Shown here: piece after piece, positions 29,500 to 38,176 of the stretch
Layout of the letters: every line of letters starts with the position of its first letter
Position numbering within the stretch: the first letter of the stretch is position 1
Position numbers and translations under genes: made by a program
Source: Gelidibacter sediminis
GTDB lineage: Bacteria; Bacteroidota; Bacteroidia; Flavobacteriales; Flavobacteriaceae
DNA length: 64,000 nucleotides
Direction: 5' to 3'
Assembly: GCF_004364975.1 (NCBI RefSeq)
Contig: NZ_SOBW01000008.1
Location: forward strand, 1,114,610 to 1,178,609
The notes under the pieces: generated by a model
Seen by the model: only the letters and a program-made list of their open reading frames with translations
What the model was told of the DNA's origin: nothing
The model's database searches: none

Positions 29500-29613
29500 T
29501 ACTTTTTTATCATTACATGCAGAAGTAAGAGACGACTCTTGCATTTTATTGCATATATTGAGCAGTTATTATGCATCAAGTTTTCGCTAGAATCGGAATA
29601 GAGAAATAAAAAG

Positions 29614-30363
29614 ATGAAGAAAAAAGAGCGCCAACAAAAGATTGTTGATGAAGTGAGTATTAACAGAAAAGTCAGTTCCAGCTACCTATCTGAAAAACTG
29701 GACGTGTCTGAAGATACGATTAGAAGGGATATCAAAGAGTTGCATGACCAAGGATTATTGGCAAAAGTACATGGTGGCGCCATATCAACCGTTCAAAAGT
29801 TATATCATTATAATGAGGACGTCATCTACAACAGAGAGAATAAAGTTCGAATTGCCCTAAAGGCCATTAAATTAATTGAAGATGGCATGGTCATAATTAT
29901 GAGTGGTGGGACAACCAACCTAATTTTGGCAAAATTACTACCCAAAAACTTAAAAGCAACCGTTTATACTTATAGTTTGCCTATTGCCATGCAATTAACG
30001 GAGCATCCATTGATTGAGACCATCTTTATTGGCGGTAAAATTCAAAGAAGCGCGATGGTGACCACCGGAATTGATGTGATCCAATATCTTTCAAATATCA
30101 GAGCGAATATATGCTTTATTGGGGTGAGTGCTTTAAGCATAGAGCAAGGCGTCACTGATGAAGGCTATGAGGTAGCCATGATCAAAAAAGCCATGATCAA
30201 TGCATCTCAAAAGACAGTATTTCTCGTCACTCCTAATAAATTCAATGCTACCTTAAATCATGATGTTTGTAGTTTTGGGGAAATTGAAACGGTTGTAACA
30301 GATCTCGCTTCTGATGATTTAACTTTTAAAAAGTATCGAAAGGAAGGATTGCCTATGCTGTAG
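29614..30363 (+). CDS. DeoR/GlpR-family transcriptional regulator
   Basis: This 249-residue protein has an N-terminal winged helix (RKVSSSYLSEKLDVSEDTIRRD, then LHDQGLLAKVHGGAI), the classical DeoR signature. The C-terminal part is a sugar-phosphate-binding DeoRC domain (IIMSGGTTNLILAKLL). It is divergent from the MurNAc operon, so GlcNAc-6-P or MurNAc-6-P is a likely inducer. It lies 55 bp before the SDR gene on the same strand. Confidence 0.92.
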   Translation: MKKKERQQKIVDEVSINRKVSSSYLSEKLDVSEDTIRRDIKELHDQGLLAKVHGGAISTVQKLYHYNEDVIYNRENKVRIALKAIKLIEDGMVIIMSGGTTNLILAKLLPKNLKATVYTYSLPIAMQLTEHPLIETIFIGGKIQRSAMVTTGIDVIQYLSNIRANICFIGVSALSIEQGVTDEGYEVAMIKKAMINASQKTVFLVTPNKFNATLNHDVCSFGEIETVVTDLASDDLTFKKYRKEGLPML

Positions 30364-30418
30364 CACACACTACTGTTCAAAAATTAAATATATTTATCAA
30401 TAGGATAATATCAAATTC

Positions 30419-31222
30419 ATGCACTTACAAAACAAGACGATTCTTATCACCGGTGGTGCTTCGGGAATTGGTAAAATCATGGGCCGATTGATGCTAGAGC
30501 GCAAGGCAAAAATCATTATTTGGGATATCAACCAAGACGGCATCGACACAACAATTAACGATTTTTCAAAATTAGGTTCCATTTCAGGGTATCAAGTAGA
30601 TGTTTCTAATATCCAACAAATTAAAGAGACAGCACTTAAAGTAAAACAAGATCACGGCGGCGTTGATGTCCTTATCAATAATGCAGGAATTATAGTGGGC
30701 GAATATTTTCATGACCATTCTACAACTGACATTGTCAAAACAATGGAAATCAATGCGAATGCACCCATGCTCATCACGGCAGAATTCTTAAATGATATGC
30801 TCCAAAAGAACTCGGGGCACATCTGTAACATCGCATCTTCAGGCGGGCTTATTTCCAACCCCAAAATGTCAGTATACGCAGCTAGTAAATGGGCATTAAT
30901 TGGATGGTCCGACAGTTTGCGACTCGAAATGAAAAAATTAGAAAAAAATGTGAATGTCACCACCATCATGCCTTACTACATCAGCACCGGAATGTTTGAT
31001 GGTGTAAAATCCAAGATTCCAATTCTAGAACCTGAAGCTGCAGCCCTAACAATTGTTAAAGCTATTGAATACAACAAGAAAATGGTAACAATTCCTGGTT
31101 ACATCTATAGAATCACGCGTTTTGGGCAGGCCATCATGTCTGTTAATGTATTTGACTGGTTTACGGGAAGCGTTTTGGGTATTTATAGCACTATGGAACA
31201 TTTTACAGGACGAAAAAAATAA
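30419..31222 (+). CDS. Short-chain dehydrogenase/reductase
   Basis: This 267-residue protein has a Rossmann motif TGGASGIG, the NNAG motif, and a catalytic Ser-Tyr-Lys set (IASSGG, then VYAASKWAL). The C-terminal 70 residues are longer and more hydrophobic than in minimal SDRs, resembling retinol/hydroxysteroid dehydrogenase types. The substrate is unknown. It follows the DeoR gene and could be co-transcribed with it, though a metabolic link to MurNAc is not evident. Confidence 0.88.
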   Translation: MHLQNKTILITGGASGIGKIMGRLMLERKAKIIIWDINQDGIDTTINDFSKLGSISGYQVDVSNIQQIKETALKVKQDHGGVDVLINNAGIIVGEYFHDHSTTDIVKTMEINANAPMLITAEFLNDMLQKNSGHICNIASSGGLISNPKMSVYAASKWALIGWSDSLRLEMKKLEKNVNVTTIMPYYISTGMFDGVKSKIPILEPEAAALTIVKAIEYNKKMVTIPGYIYRITRFGQAIMSVNVFDWFTGSVLGIYSTMEHFTGRKK

Positions 31223-31365
31223 AGCCACAACACACTTCTAACCCTACTAAATACAGCCTTTAATTTCTATCGCTCCACGCCAATAAAAAATCTACCGACT
31301 AACCTCCCATTATTTTTTTAGCTAAACTTTAATACATCTGTAACATCCACAGTGTCAAAATAGAT

Positions 31366-31373
31366 TATTTTTG
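31366..31373 (+). promoter_or_regulatory. Candidate -7 element (TATTTTTG)
   Basis: A TAnnTTTG match 20 bp before the ATG at 31394. No good -33 was found. Confidence 0.4.
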
Positions 31374-31393
31374 CAAAATTAAATTACGAAAAC

Positions 31394-31852
31394 ATGATTT
31401 CTGATTTACTCATTGCAATGCTGTGGAGTATTTCCCCATTAGGAGAGGCAAAAGTAGGTATTCCTTACGCGCTATTAAACGGTGTAAATATATACCTCAC
31501 GTTTGCGTTTTGTTTTTTGGCCAATGTTTTGGTGTTCCCTATTATGATGTTCTTTCTAAAAGTAATTAATCTCTATTTTTTAAAATATTACTATTACAAA
31601 AAAGCAGCTCTGTTTGTAGCACGACGTGCCAAAATAGGTGCTGGAGATAATGTTAAGAAATACGGGTTTTGGGGTCTGATTATTTTTGTGCTTATTCCTT
31701 TACCAGGCACTGGTGTCTATGCCGGAAGTATTGCAGGGTATTTATTTGGCGTCGAGCGTAAACGTGCTTTTTTAGCTAATGTTATTGGAATTTTTATCTC
31801 CTGTGCTATTGTATGGACCACTACCTTGGTGGCTATGGAAGGTTTTAATTAA
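31394..31852 (+). CDS. Small multidrug-export-like membrane protein (COG2426)
   Basis: This 152-residue membrane protein has four hydrophobic segments. Characteristic stretches are SPLGEAKVGIPYAL near the N-terminus and IPLPGTGVYAGSIAGYLFGV, a DedA-like re-entrant pattern seen in COG2426 proteins. Its actual substrate is unknown despite the family name. It is a single gene with its own promoter-like element, facing a convergent flippase gene. Confidence 0.82.
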   Translation: MISDLLIAMLWSISPLGEAKVGIPYALLNGVNIYLTFAFCFLANVLVFPIMMFFLKVINLYFLKYYYYKKAALFVARRAKIGAGDNVKKYGFWGLIIFVLIPLPGTGVYAGSIAGYLFGVERKRAFLANVIGIFISCAIVWTTTLVAMEGFN

Positions 31853-31933
31853 ACATATTAGATCCGCATTCATCATATAATCGCTTTCTAGACTCAAACA
31901 ACGTTGAGTAACCCAACTACCATGCTCTTAAAA

Positions 31934-33202
31934 TCAACTCAATTTAAAAAGCACTAGAACCTCCTTTCTACTTTTAGTATCCATAAATACAAAGGCAATA
32001 TTTGTTATAAAATGACTGACCAACACTGCTATTGCAGCGCCATTAACGTGCCACATAGGAATCAACAAATAACATAAGATGATATTTGAAATACAGCCCA
32101 AAATAAACCGATAGACATTTTTTTGTAAATCGTTTGTATTGATGAGGTGCTTTTCATAAACCATCCCAACAAATACAATAAGTGGCGCCCAACAGAAAAT
32201 CAATAGTGGTCGCTTAACTTCAGCATAAGACGCTGAGAAAAAGGCATCTAAAATGAATCCACCAAAAATGGTATAAAAACAAGCTATGCCCATTCCCAGA
32301 ATCAGCATAATTTTTAGAAGCGCTTTTATTTTCCTTTGATAGAGACCTGGGTCAACTTTAAACGACTCCGCTAATGATGGATATAGCGCATTGATAATTG
32401 AAAATCCGATATTCCAACTCAAAATGATAACCAGAAACTGCACTGTAGCAAAGATGCCGTTAGCGTGATCACCATGGTAATATTTAAGAAACAACTCATC
32501 TATAGTAATATAAAACATGATAAGACTATTGGAAATGATGAGCGGGAACGACATCCGTAATAAAGACGATGCCAAGCTTTTAGAAAACTTCCACTGTTTA
32601 AAAAACAATAGATTTTTATGCTTTAGAATGCAGATGTAAATGAGCCCTTGAATAAGAAAATCAAGAACAATCAATTTCGCAAAGTAATACACATCAAATT
32701 GTTGTGTCACTCCATAATATTGTAAGCCAACAATACCCCCTAAACTGGTTATTTTACTTATAAAAATAATTTTTGTCCACTTTTTGGCGAGCAAATAGTA
32801 TTCGAACACGTCAGTGAGCTTAAACAAATAGCCAAAAGCTATCATAAGATATAAGCCCTTTAAAGCACTGTCCTCTAGCACACCGAAATACACTGTAATA
32901 CCAAAAAAGACCACTACCCAACTCACTAATCGCAAATAAAATGCTGTGGCGAGAATTCGGTGATAGCGCTCAGGAATAAATACAATTTCACGGATACAAA
33001 TGGCCGATAAGCCAAGAAAAAACACTGGGGTAAACATCCCTAATACCGATTCTACAAATTTGAGTTTTCCAATGTCGACAGTGCCCAGCGCACTAAAAAT
33101 TTTTGGAACAATAAAGACGCCGGTTACAAGCTGTAGAATTTTTTCGAGCGTAAACCATTTGGTAGCAATAAAGTCTTTCTTACTAAATACCGATAACATC
33201 AA
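31934..33202 (-). CDS. Polysaccharide flippase-like membrane protein (Wzx/MATE fold)
   Basis: This 422-residue protein has about 12 transmembrane helices. It starts FSKKDFIATKWFTLEKILQLVTGVFIVP and contains the paired-helix pattern of oligosaccharide flippases (SLLRMSFPLIISNSLIMFYITIDELFL). Such proteins flip lipid-linked glycan units across the inner membrane. It stands alone with no glycosyltransferase neighbours, so its substrate cannot be inferred. Confidence 0.85.
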   Translation of the reverse strand: MMLSVFSKKDFIATKWFTLEKILQLVTGVFIVPKIFSALGTVDIGKLKFVESVLGMFTPVFFLGLSAICIREIVFIPERYHRILATAFYLRLVSWVVVFFGITVYFGVLEDSALKGLYLMIAFGYLFKLTDVFEYYLLAKKWTKIIFISKITSLGGIVGLQYYGVTQQFDVYYFAKLIVLDFLIQGLIYICILKHKNLLFFKQWKFSKSLASSLLRMSFPLIISNSLIMFYITIDELFLKYYHGDHANGIFATVQFLVIILSWNIGFSIINALYPSLAESFKVDPGLYQRKIKALLKIMLILGMGIACFYTIFGGFILDAFFSASYAEVKRPLLIFCWAPLIVFVGMVYEKHLINTNDLQKNVYRFILGCISNIILCYLLIPMWHVNGAAIAVLVSHFITNIAFVFMDTKSRKEVLVLFKLS

Positions 33203-33289
33203 CTAGATTTGGGAGGGTAAATATATAAAAACGGATTCCCTTTAGAGGTTTGAAAGTAAATTATTACTTTCGTTTTCCTAATCTATCCT

Positions 33290-34276
33290 ATGACCCCAGA
33301 GTTTCTCCGACGGTATTACATATTACGCGTCATTTCCAATCCGAAAGTATACGGTATTGAGAAAAATGGTTTTGTTCCAATGACTGATTTACAAAGGGCA
33401 CTACATCAATTAAGAGCCAACAATATTGATGACCCCTTATATGAGAAATTAAGTCAGAATGGCCAAAAAACAATAAAACGCGATTTAGAAAAAATCAAGT
33501 CCTACTACCACACTATTATCTTACACAAGCGAAATTACGGGTATTACGTAGAAGAAACTGACGTGAGCGAATCATTAAAAGAGGTCTATGAAAAAACAGA
33601 AATCTACCTTCTACACCATCACGCCCATAAGTGGAAATCGTATGTCACAACGTCCCGAAACTCGCTAAGTGCTCAAGTAGATTTGGTGCCTCTAATCCAC
33701 GCTATAGAGCAGCACTTTATAGTAGAATTAGAGTATCGAGGTTGGTATGATGATAATGGATTTCAGACCGTAGTTGGATTTTTTCAACCCTTGCATCTTA
33801 AGGAAATCAACAAAGCTTGGTATTTAATCGCTCATAATGAGCAGTATGGTATTTATGCCTTCTGTTTAGATGATCGCATTAAAAGGTTCAAAATCAACAA
33901 GCAAAGTGTAAAACAGCCCATCACGTTCAACGCTTTTAAGTATTTCAAAAATGTCATTGGCATCTTAAAAACAGGGATGCAGCCAGAATGGATCCATGTT
34001 GCTGTGGCAAATCATCATTTCAAATATCTCATCAATAACCCCTTACATCATTCCCAACAGATTGTAGCAGCTCCTAAGTTAGCAGACACACATGATCTGG
34101 ACTATAGCAATCCAGACATCTGGGGTGAACTAAAAGTATATATAGAACCTAATTATGAATTTTTAATGGAGATTTTTAAATACAATCTCTGGGTAAAGAT
34201 TGTTAGTCCGTTACATGTTAAAGCCTTTGTAAAAGAGCATTTAGGCATGATGATGGCCTATTACGATCAACACTAA
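33290..34276 (+). CDS. WYL-domain transcriptional regulator
   Basis: This 328-residue protein has an N-terminal winged-helix region with KTIKRDLEKIKSYY. The central WYL domain literally contains KAWYLIAHNEQYGIYAFCLDDRI, followed by the C-terminal WCX-like extension (VKIVSPLHVKAFVKEHLGMMM). WYL regulators often control phage-defence or stress genes in response to nucleic-acid-like ligands. It is followed by a 52-residue cysteine-rich ORF and an HNH-like gene on the same strand. A dyad with GGACA half-sites lies downstream. Confidence 0.88.
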   Translation: MTPEFLRRYYILRVISNPKVYGIEKNGFVPMTDLQRALHQLRANNIDDPLYEKLSQNGQKTIKRDLEKIKSYYHTIILHKRNYGYYVEETDVSESLKEVYEKTEIYLLHHHAHKWKSYVTTSRNSLSAQVDLVPLIHAIEQHFIVELEYRGWYDDNGFQTVVGFFQPLHLKEINKAWYLIAHNEQYGIYAFCLDDRIKRFKINKQSVKQPITFNAFKYFKNVIGILKTGMQPEWIHVAVANHHFKYLINNPLHHSQQIVAAPKLADTHDLDYSNPDIWGELKVYIEPNYEFLMEIFKYNLWVKIVSPLHVKAFVKEHLGMMMAYYDQH

Positions 34277-34433
34277 TTTTTATATTTTCGATTTCCAAAG
34301 CTTATAAAATTCTACCGCGCATCTTCTTTTGGTCAGTACTACCTGCTAATGAGAGATTTGTAACGTTAGGTCTCATTGAGTATGAGAACGGTTTCTTAAA
34401 ATTTTTCACATTAAAATTAAACTTTTTTCAATC

Positions 34434-34458
34434 GGACATGTTTTGTCCATTTAGGACA
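34434..34458. promoter_or_regulatory. GGACA dyad plus third half-site
   Basis: GGACA-tgttt-TGTCC (34434-34448) is followed by another GGACA at 34454-34458. It lies 48-72 bp before the ATG of the small zinc-binding ORF and looks like an operator, possibly of the WYL regulator. Confidence 0.35.
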
Positions 34459-34505
34459 TAGTTTTGAAACTGAAAATAAATTGAGAACCCCAAATCTACC
34501 AACCT

Positions 34506-34664
34506 ATGGCAACCTACAGATGTCGGAAGTGTGGCATTCACAAAAACGACACCCTAAATTCCCAGTTAAATACGAGAATTACTTGTACTGCTTTGGAAAA
34601 AAATTCTGAAGTGGTACTACATAGTTGGGAAAAGCTTTCTGAGGACGATTTAGTATGTAATTGA
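34506..34664 (+). CDS. Tiny cysteine-rich (zinc-ribbon-like) protein
   Basis: A 52-codon frame begins MATYRCRKCGIH. The CxxC pair at residues 6 and 9 and further Cys at 27 and 51 suggest zinc binding. It is placed after an operator-like dyad and 107 bp before the HNH-like gene. It is too short to assign to a family, but its composition is protein-like. It could be a small regulator or an antitoxin-like partner. Confidence 0.45.
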   Translation: MATYRCRKCGIHKNDTLNSQLNTRITCTALEKNSEVVLHSWEKLSEDDLVCN

Positions 34665-34771
34665 ATGTCGAAATTCGCAAAACTTTGAAATTATCTAGCA
34701 AACCTTACTATATAAAAAATCAGCCTATAAACAACTCAATTAAGCTGCGACCATCTTAAAATATACGAATA

Positions 34772-35218
34772 ATGCTATTTTCATTAAGCACCCGCCCCTA
34801 CCACCGCTCCGAAATAGATCTCCTATTCACTAAAGTAAAACAACAAATGCACCAAGAGGCCTTAAAGCAAGGCGGAGATGGCATCGCGCTTTATAGAGAC
34901 TGCTACACAGGTAAAATTCTGCGTGGGGGCGATCGCTATGATTATGAGCATATCCGCTCTTCAGAATCCATATTCATGAAGTATTGCGACCAATTGACCA
35001 ACTCTGAAATTGCTGAAGTGGTCAACTGCCCTGAAAACGTAGCGGTGACGTTGAGAACAATTAACCAATCCAAAGGGAAAATGAGAATGGAAGATTGGCT
35101 TGCTAATGCTAACAATATTATCAACCATAGGATAAATATGGGGTTGACAAAAAGCGCTTTGGAATATGCGGATATCGGAATTCAGCGGAAAGTAAACGAA
35201 ATACTTTTGCGAAAGTGA
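34772..35218 (+). CDS. HNH-nuclease-like protein
   Basis: This 148-residue protein contains YDYEHIRSSE followed about 40 residues later by RTINQSKGKMRMEDWL. This matches the D-x-E/D-H-I ... N-x-x-K-G spacing of HNH nucleases, although the usual CxxC zinc knuckles are absent. An N-terminal RDCYTGKIL strand could replace the first knuckle. It follows a WYL regulator and a tiny cysteine-rich ORF. A nuclease is an inference; the motif is reduced and a non-enzymatic role is possible. Confidence 0.5.
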   Translation: MLFSLSTRPYHRSEIDLLFTKVKQQMHQEALKQGGDGIALYRDCYTGKILRGGDRYDYEHIRSSESIFMKYCDQLTNSEIAEVVNCPENVAVTLRTINQSKGKMRMEDWLANANNIINHRINMGLTKSALEYADIGIQRKVNEILLRK

Positions 35219-35242
35219 TCAATGTTTTATAAAACCATTGTA

Positions 35243-35926
35243 TTAATTCCCGATTTTTACTTCATCATGAGGGGAACTCAGTCCTGTAGGCATGTCCGTT
35301 AGCTGATTTCCATCTACAAACATTTTGCCGTCTCGAATTTCGAAGGTATTATTTGTCTTTGAAGGCAAGGAGTTTATAACCGTAAAATCTCCTCTATCTA
35401 CTAATTTCGCACTAAGGGCGGCACCTGATACGACATCAATTTCCAAAAGGGCATCCATCGGTATTGATTCTGCATCTGCATAAGGCTGCACCTGAATCAC
35501 TAGAGTTTTTCCATCCCTAAACCCCAACTTATATGGATGCAACATATAAAAAATAGAGCCGTAATCAGTATCATTATTAATCCTAAATTTTTGTTTTAAA
35601 TCATTTGTGTAGAAGGTATACTTCATTTGCTTAAGATTTACATCATAAATTTCCAGTTTGGATTTACTATCATTCAATGGCGACTTGATCTGACTTGACC
35701 CCAAAGCCAAATACCGTCCATCAGGTGAAACTGACAGGGCATCTAATCGCCAATTACCCATTTGTATTGCAGGTTCATTCAATACATTTGCTCGGAAAGG
35801 CTGTCTATTACTCATTAAGGCGCTATTCACTGTTTTATTTTTCAAATAATAGATACGTGTCGTACCACAAGACAGTAGAAAACATAAACATAAGGCGACG
35901 GAGAATTGAATTGCTGAATTTTTCAT
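35243..35926 (-). CDS. Lipoprotein with a WD40-like segment
   Basis: This 227-residue protein has a lipobox (LCLCFLLSC). One segment, LSVSPDGRYLALGSS, matches a beta-propeller blade as in WD40/PD40 proteins, but the protein is too short for a full propeller. The function is unknown. It is divergent from the ABC exporter gene. Confidence 0.6.
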   Translation of the reverse strand: MKNSAIQFSVALCLCFLLSCGTTRIYYLKNKTVNSALMSNRQPFRANVLNEPAIQMGNWRLDALSVSPDGRYLALGSSQIKSPLNDSKSKLEIYDVNLKQMKYTFYTNDLKQKFRINNDTDYGSIFYMLHPYKLGFRDGKTLVIQVQPYADAESIPMDALLEIDVVSGAALSAKLVDRGDFTVINSLPSKTNNTFEIRDGKMFVDGNQLTDMPTGLSSPHDEVKIGN

Positions 35927-36098
35927 GTCTTAAAATTTTATAAATCATTAAATATCAGCAATTTACAAAATATTAAATGACTATAACACTAAGGCATAAA
36001 AATTATTAGGTCATGCAAAAGCGGCACTAAAGCATACATATCAGTTTAAATTTCTTTATTCAATAGCGCATGAACCGCATTACCCCTACATTAATGAG

Positions 36099-36106
36099 TA
36101 TTTTTG
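36099..36106 (+). promoter_or_regulatory. Candidate -7 element (TATTTTTG)
   Basis: A TAnnTTTG match 25 bp before the ATG at 36132. The -33 element is not obvious. Confidence 0.4.
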
Positions 36107-36131
36107 CCATCTCTATTTTATATGATTAATT

Positions 36132-37904
36132 ATGCAGCATTATAAAGAAACATCCAAACGCAAAGATAACTCACAACCAAAAGTAACGATGGTCCAAGCT
36201 TTTAAGACCATTATTTGGCCTCGCCGAAATTTAGTTTTTATCGGGCTCATTTTAATCGTAATTAAAAGTTTATCCGGATTGATTTTGCCTTGGCAGAGTA
36301 AAGTGCTGTTGGACGAAGTGGTGCCTAATAAAGATTTATCCCAACTCTATACCTTGATTGCCATTGTAATCAGCGCCATTACCGTGCAAGCGCTAACATC
36401 CTTCTTACTCACCAGAATCTTGAGCGTTCAAGCCCAATTTTTAATCAGCGAATTGCGTTCTAAAGTGCAGAAAAAAGTATTGTCATTACCTATTAGCTTC
36501 TTTGACAACACCAAATCTGGCGCCTTGGTTTCAAGAATCATGACCGATGTTGAAGGTGTCAGAAATCTTATAGGTACCGGATTGGTACAATTGGTAGGTG
36601 GCTCGTTTACAGCAATCGTATCCTTAATTATTTTGATAAAATTAAATGCCTGGATGACGTTGTTTGTATTTGTACCCTTGTCAATTTTCGGAATTATAGC
36701 CTTAAAAGCTTTTAAATATATCCGTCCAATTTTTAGAACCCGTGGTAAAATCAATGCTGAAGTTACAGGTCGTTTAACTGAAACGCTTGCTGGCGTCCGA
36801 GTTATTAAGGCATTTAATGCTGAGGAGCAGGAGAATATCGTTTTCGAAAAAGGAGTTGAACGGCTTTACCAAAATGTAAAGAAGAGTTTAACAGCAACGG
36901 CATTGATGACGAGTTCTTCCACATTTCTAATCGGCGTGGCTACCACCGGCATTATGGGCATGGGTGGCTATTATATGATGATTGGTGAAATGACCACGGG
37001 CGACTTTCTATTCTTCACCCTCATCCTAGGGTTTATGATTGCTCCCATCGTACAAATGAGCAATATCGGGAGTCAGTTGACTGAGGCTTTAGCTGGTTTG
37101 GATAGAACTGAAGAACTGATGAACATCACTGCCGAAGAAGATAATCAGGATAGAACTATTGCCCTGAACCAACTTAAAGGCGACATTGAGTTTACTAACG
37201 TGTCCTTTTCATATGAAGAAGGCAAGCAAATTTTGCACAACATCAACTTTAAAGCACCTGCCGGTTCGGTTACCGCTTTGGTGGGAAGTTCTGGGTCAGG
37301 GAAATCGACCATTGCGGGTCTTTCTGCTACATTTTTAACCCCACAATCTGGAAAGGTCACTATTGACAATCAAGATTTATCTAAGGTGAACTTAAGCAGC
37401 TACCGACAATATTTAGGCGTCGTTTTACAAGATGAATTTTTATTTGAAGGAACTATCCGCGAAAACATCATGTTTCCAAGACCAAATGCGACAGAAGCAG
37501 AGTTGCAAAATGCCGTCAATGCGGCATACGTTAATGAATTTACAGATCGGTTTGAGGAAGGCCTAAACACCCTTATAGGAGAACGAGGCGTTAAACTCTC
37601 TGGCGGACAAAGACAACGTTTAGCAATTGCTCGCGCAATTTTAGCCAACCCTAAAATCATAATTTTAGACGAAGCTACGTCGAGTTTAGATACCCAAAGT
37701 GAAGCCTTAATTCAGAAAAGTTTGGGCCAATTGATTAAAGACCGAACGACCATCGTCATTGCGCATCGTTTAAGCACGATTAGAAAAGCAGATCAAATTT
37801 TAGTTATTGAGGCTGGGCACATTGTAGAGCGTGGCACTCATGACCAATTGATTGTTAAAGAAGGACGCTACTATGAACTTTATACGTATCAAGCGAAAAT
37901 ATAG
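36132..37904 (+). CDS. ABC exporter, fused permease and ATPase (MsbA-like)
   Basis: This 590-residue half-transporter has six N-terminal transmembrane helices (residues of about 35-330) and a C-terminal nucleotide-binding domain. The latter has Walker A GSSGSGKST, signature LSGGQRQRLAIARA, Walker B IIILDEATSS and H-loop IAHRLST. All catalytic residues are present. It should act as a homodimer exporting a lipid or drug-like compound. It is a single gene. Confidence 0.93.
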   Translation: MQHYKETSKRKDNSQPKVTMVQAFKTIIWPRRNLVFIGLILIVIKSLSGLILPWQSKVLLDEVVPNKDLSQLYTLIAIVISAITVQALTSFLLTRILSVQAQFLISELRSKVQKKVLSLPISFFDNTKSGALVSRIMTDVEGVRNLIGTGLVQLVGGSFTAIVSLIILIKLNAWMTLFVFVPLSIFGIIALKAFKYIRPIFRTRGKINAEVTGRLTETLAGVRVIKAFNAEEQENIVFEKGVERLYQNVKKSLTATALMTSSSTFLIGVATTGIMGMGGYYMMIGEMTTGDFLFFTLILGFMIAPIVQMSNIGSQLTEALAGLDRTEELMNITAEEDNQDRTIALNQLKGDIEFTNVSFSYEEGKQILHNINFKAPAGSVTALVGSSGSGKSTIAGLSATFLTPQSGKVTIDNQDLSKVNLSSYRQYLGVVLQDEFLFEGTIRENIMFPRPNATEAELQNAVNAAYVNEFTDRFEEGLNTLIGERGVKLSGGQRQRLAIARAILANPKIIILDEATSSLDTQSEALIQKSLGQLIKDRTTIVIAHRLSTIRKADQILVIEAGHIVERGTHDQLIVKEGRYYELYTYQAKI

Positions 37905-38176
37905 AACTTTGTAATCAGTTCATCATCAGTATTACTTTTTAGAATACCAACTTAATAGTTTTTTGGAGTGCTAAAACAAAACTGACTAGAATATAGCAAA
38001 ATTAAATTCAAAGTTACAAAAATGAATACTTTCATATTTACCGTAACCAAATCTTTTCTATGAGGCATTCTTCATTCTTAGTAAAATTATACTTAAAACT
38101 TTATTTATCAAATAGTAAAACATAAATTTGATAAAGAATTGAAATAAAGCAAGGCATTTTTTAAGAGCAATAGCAT

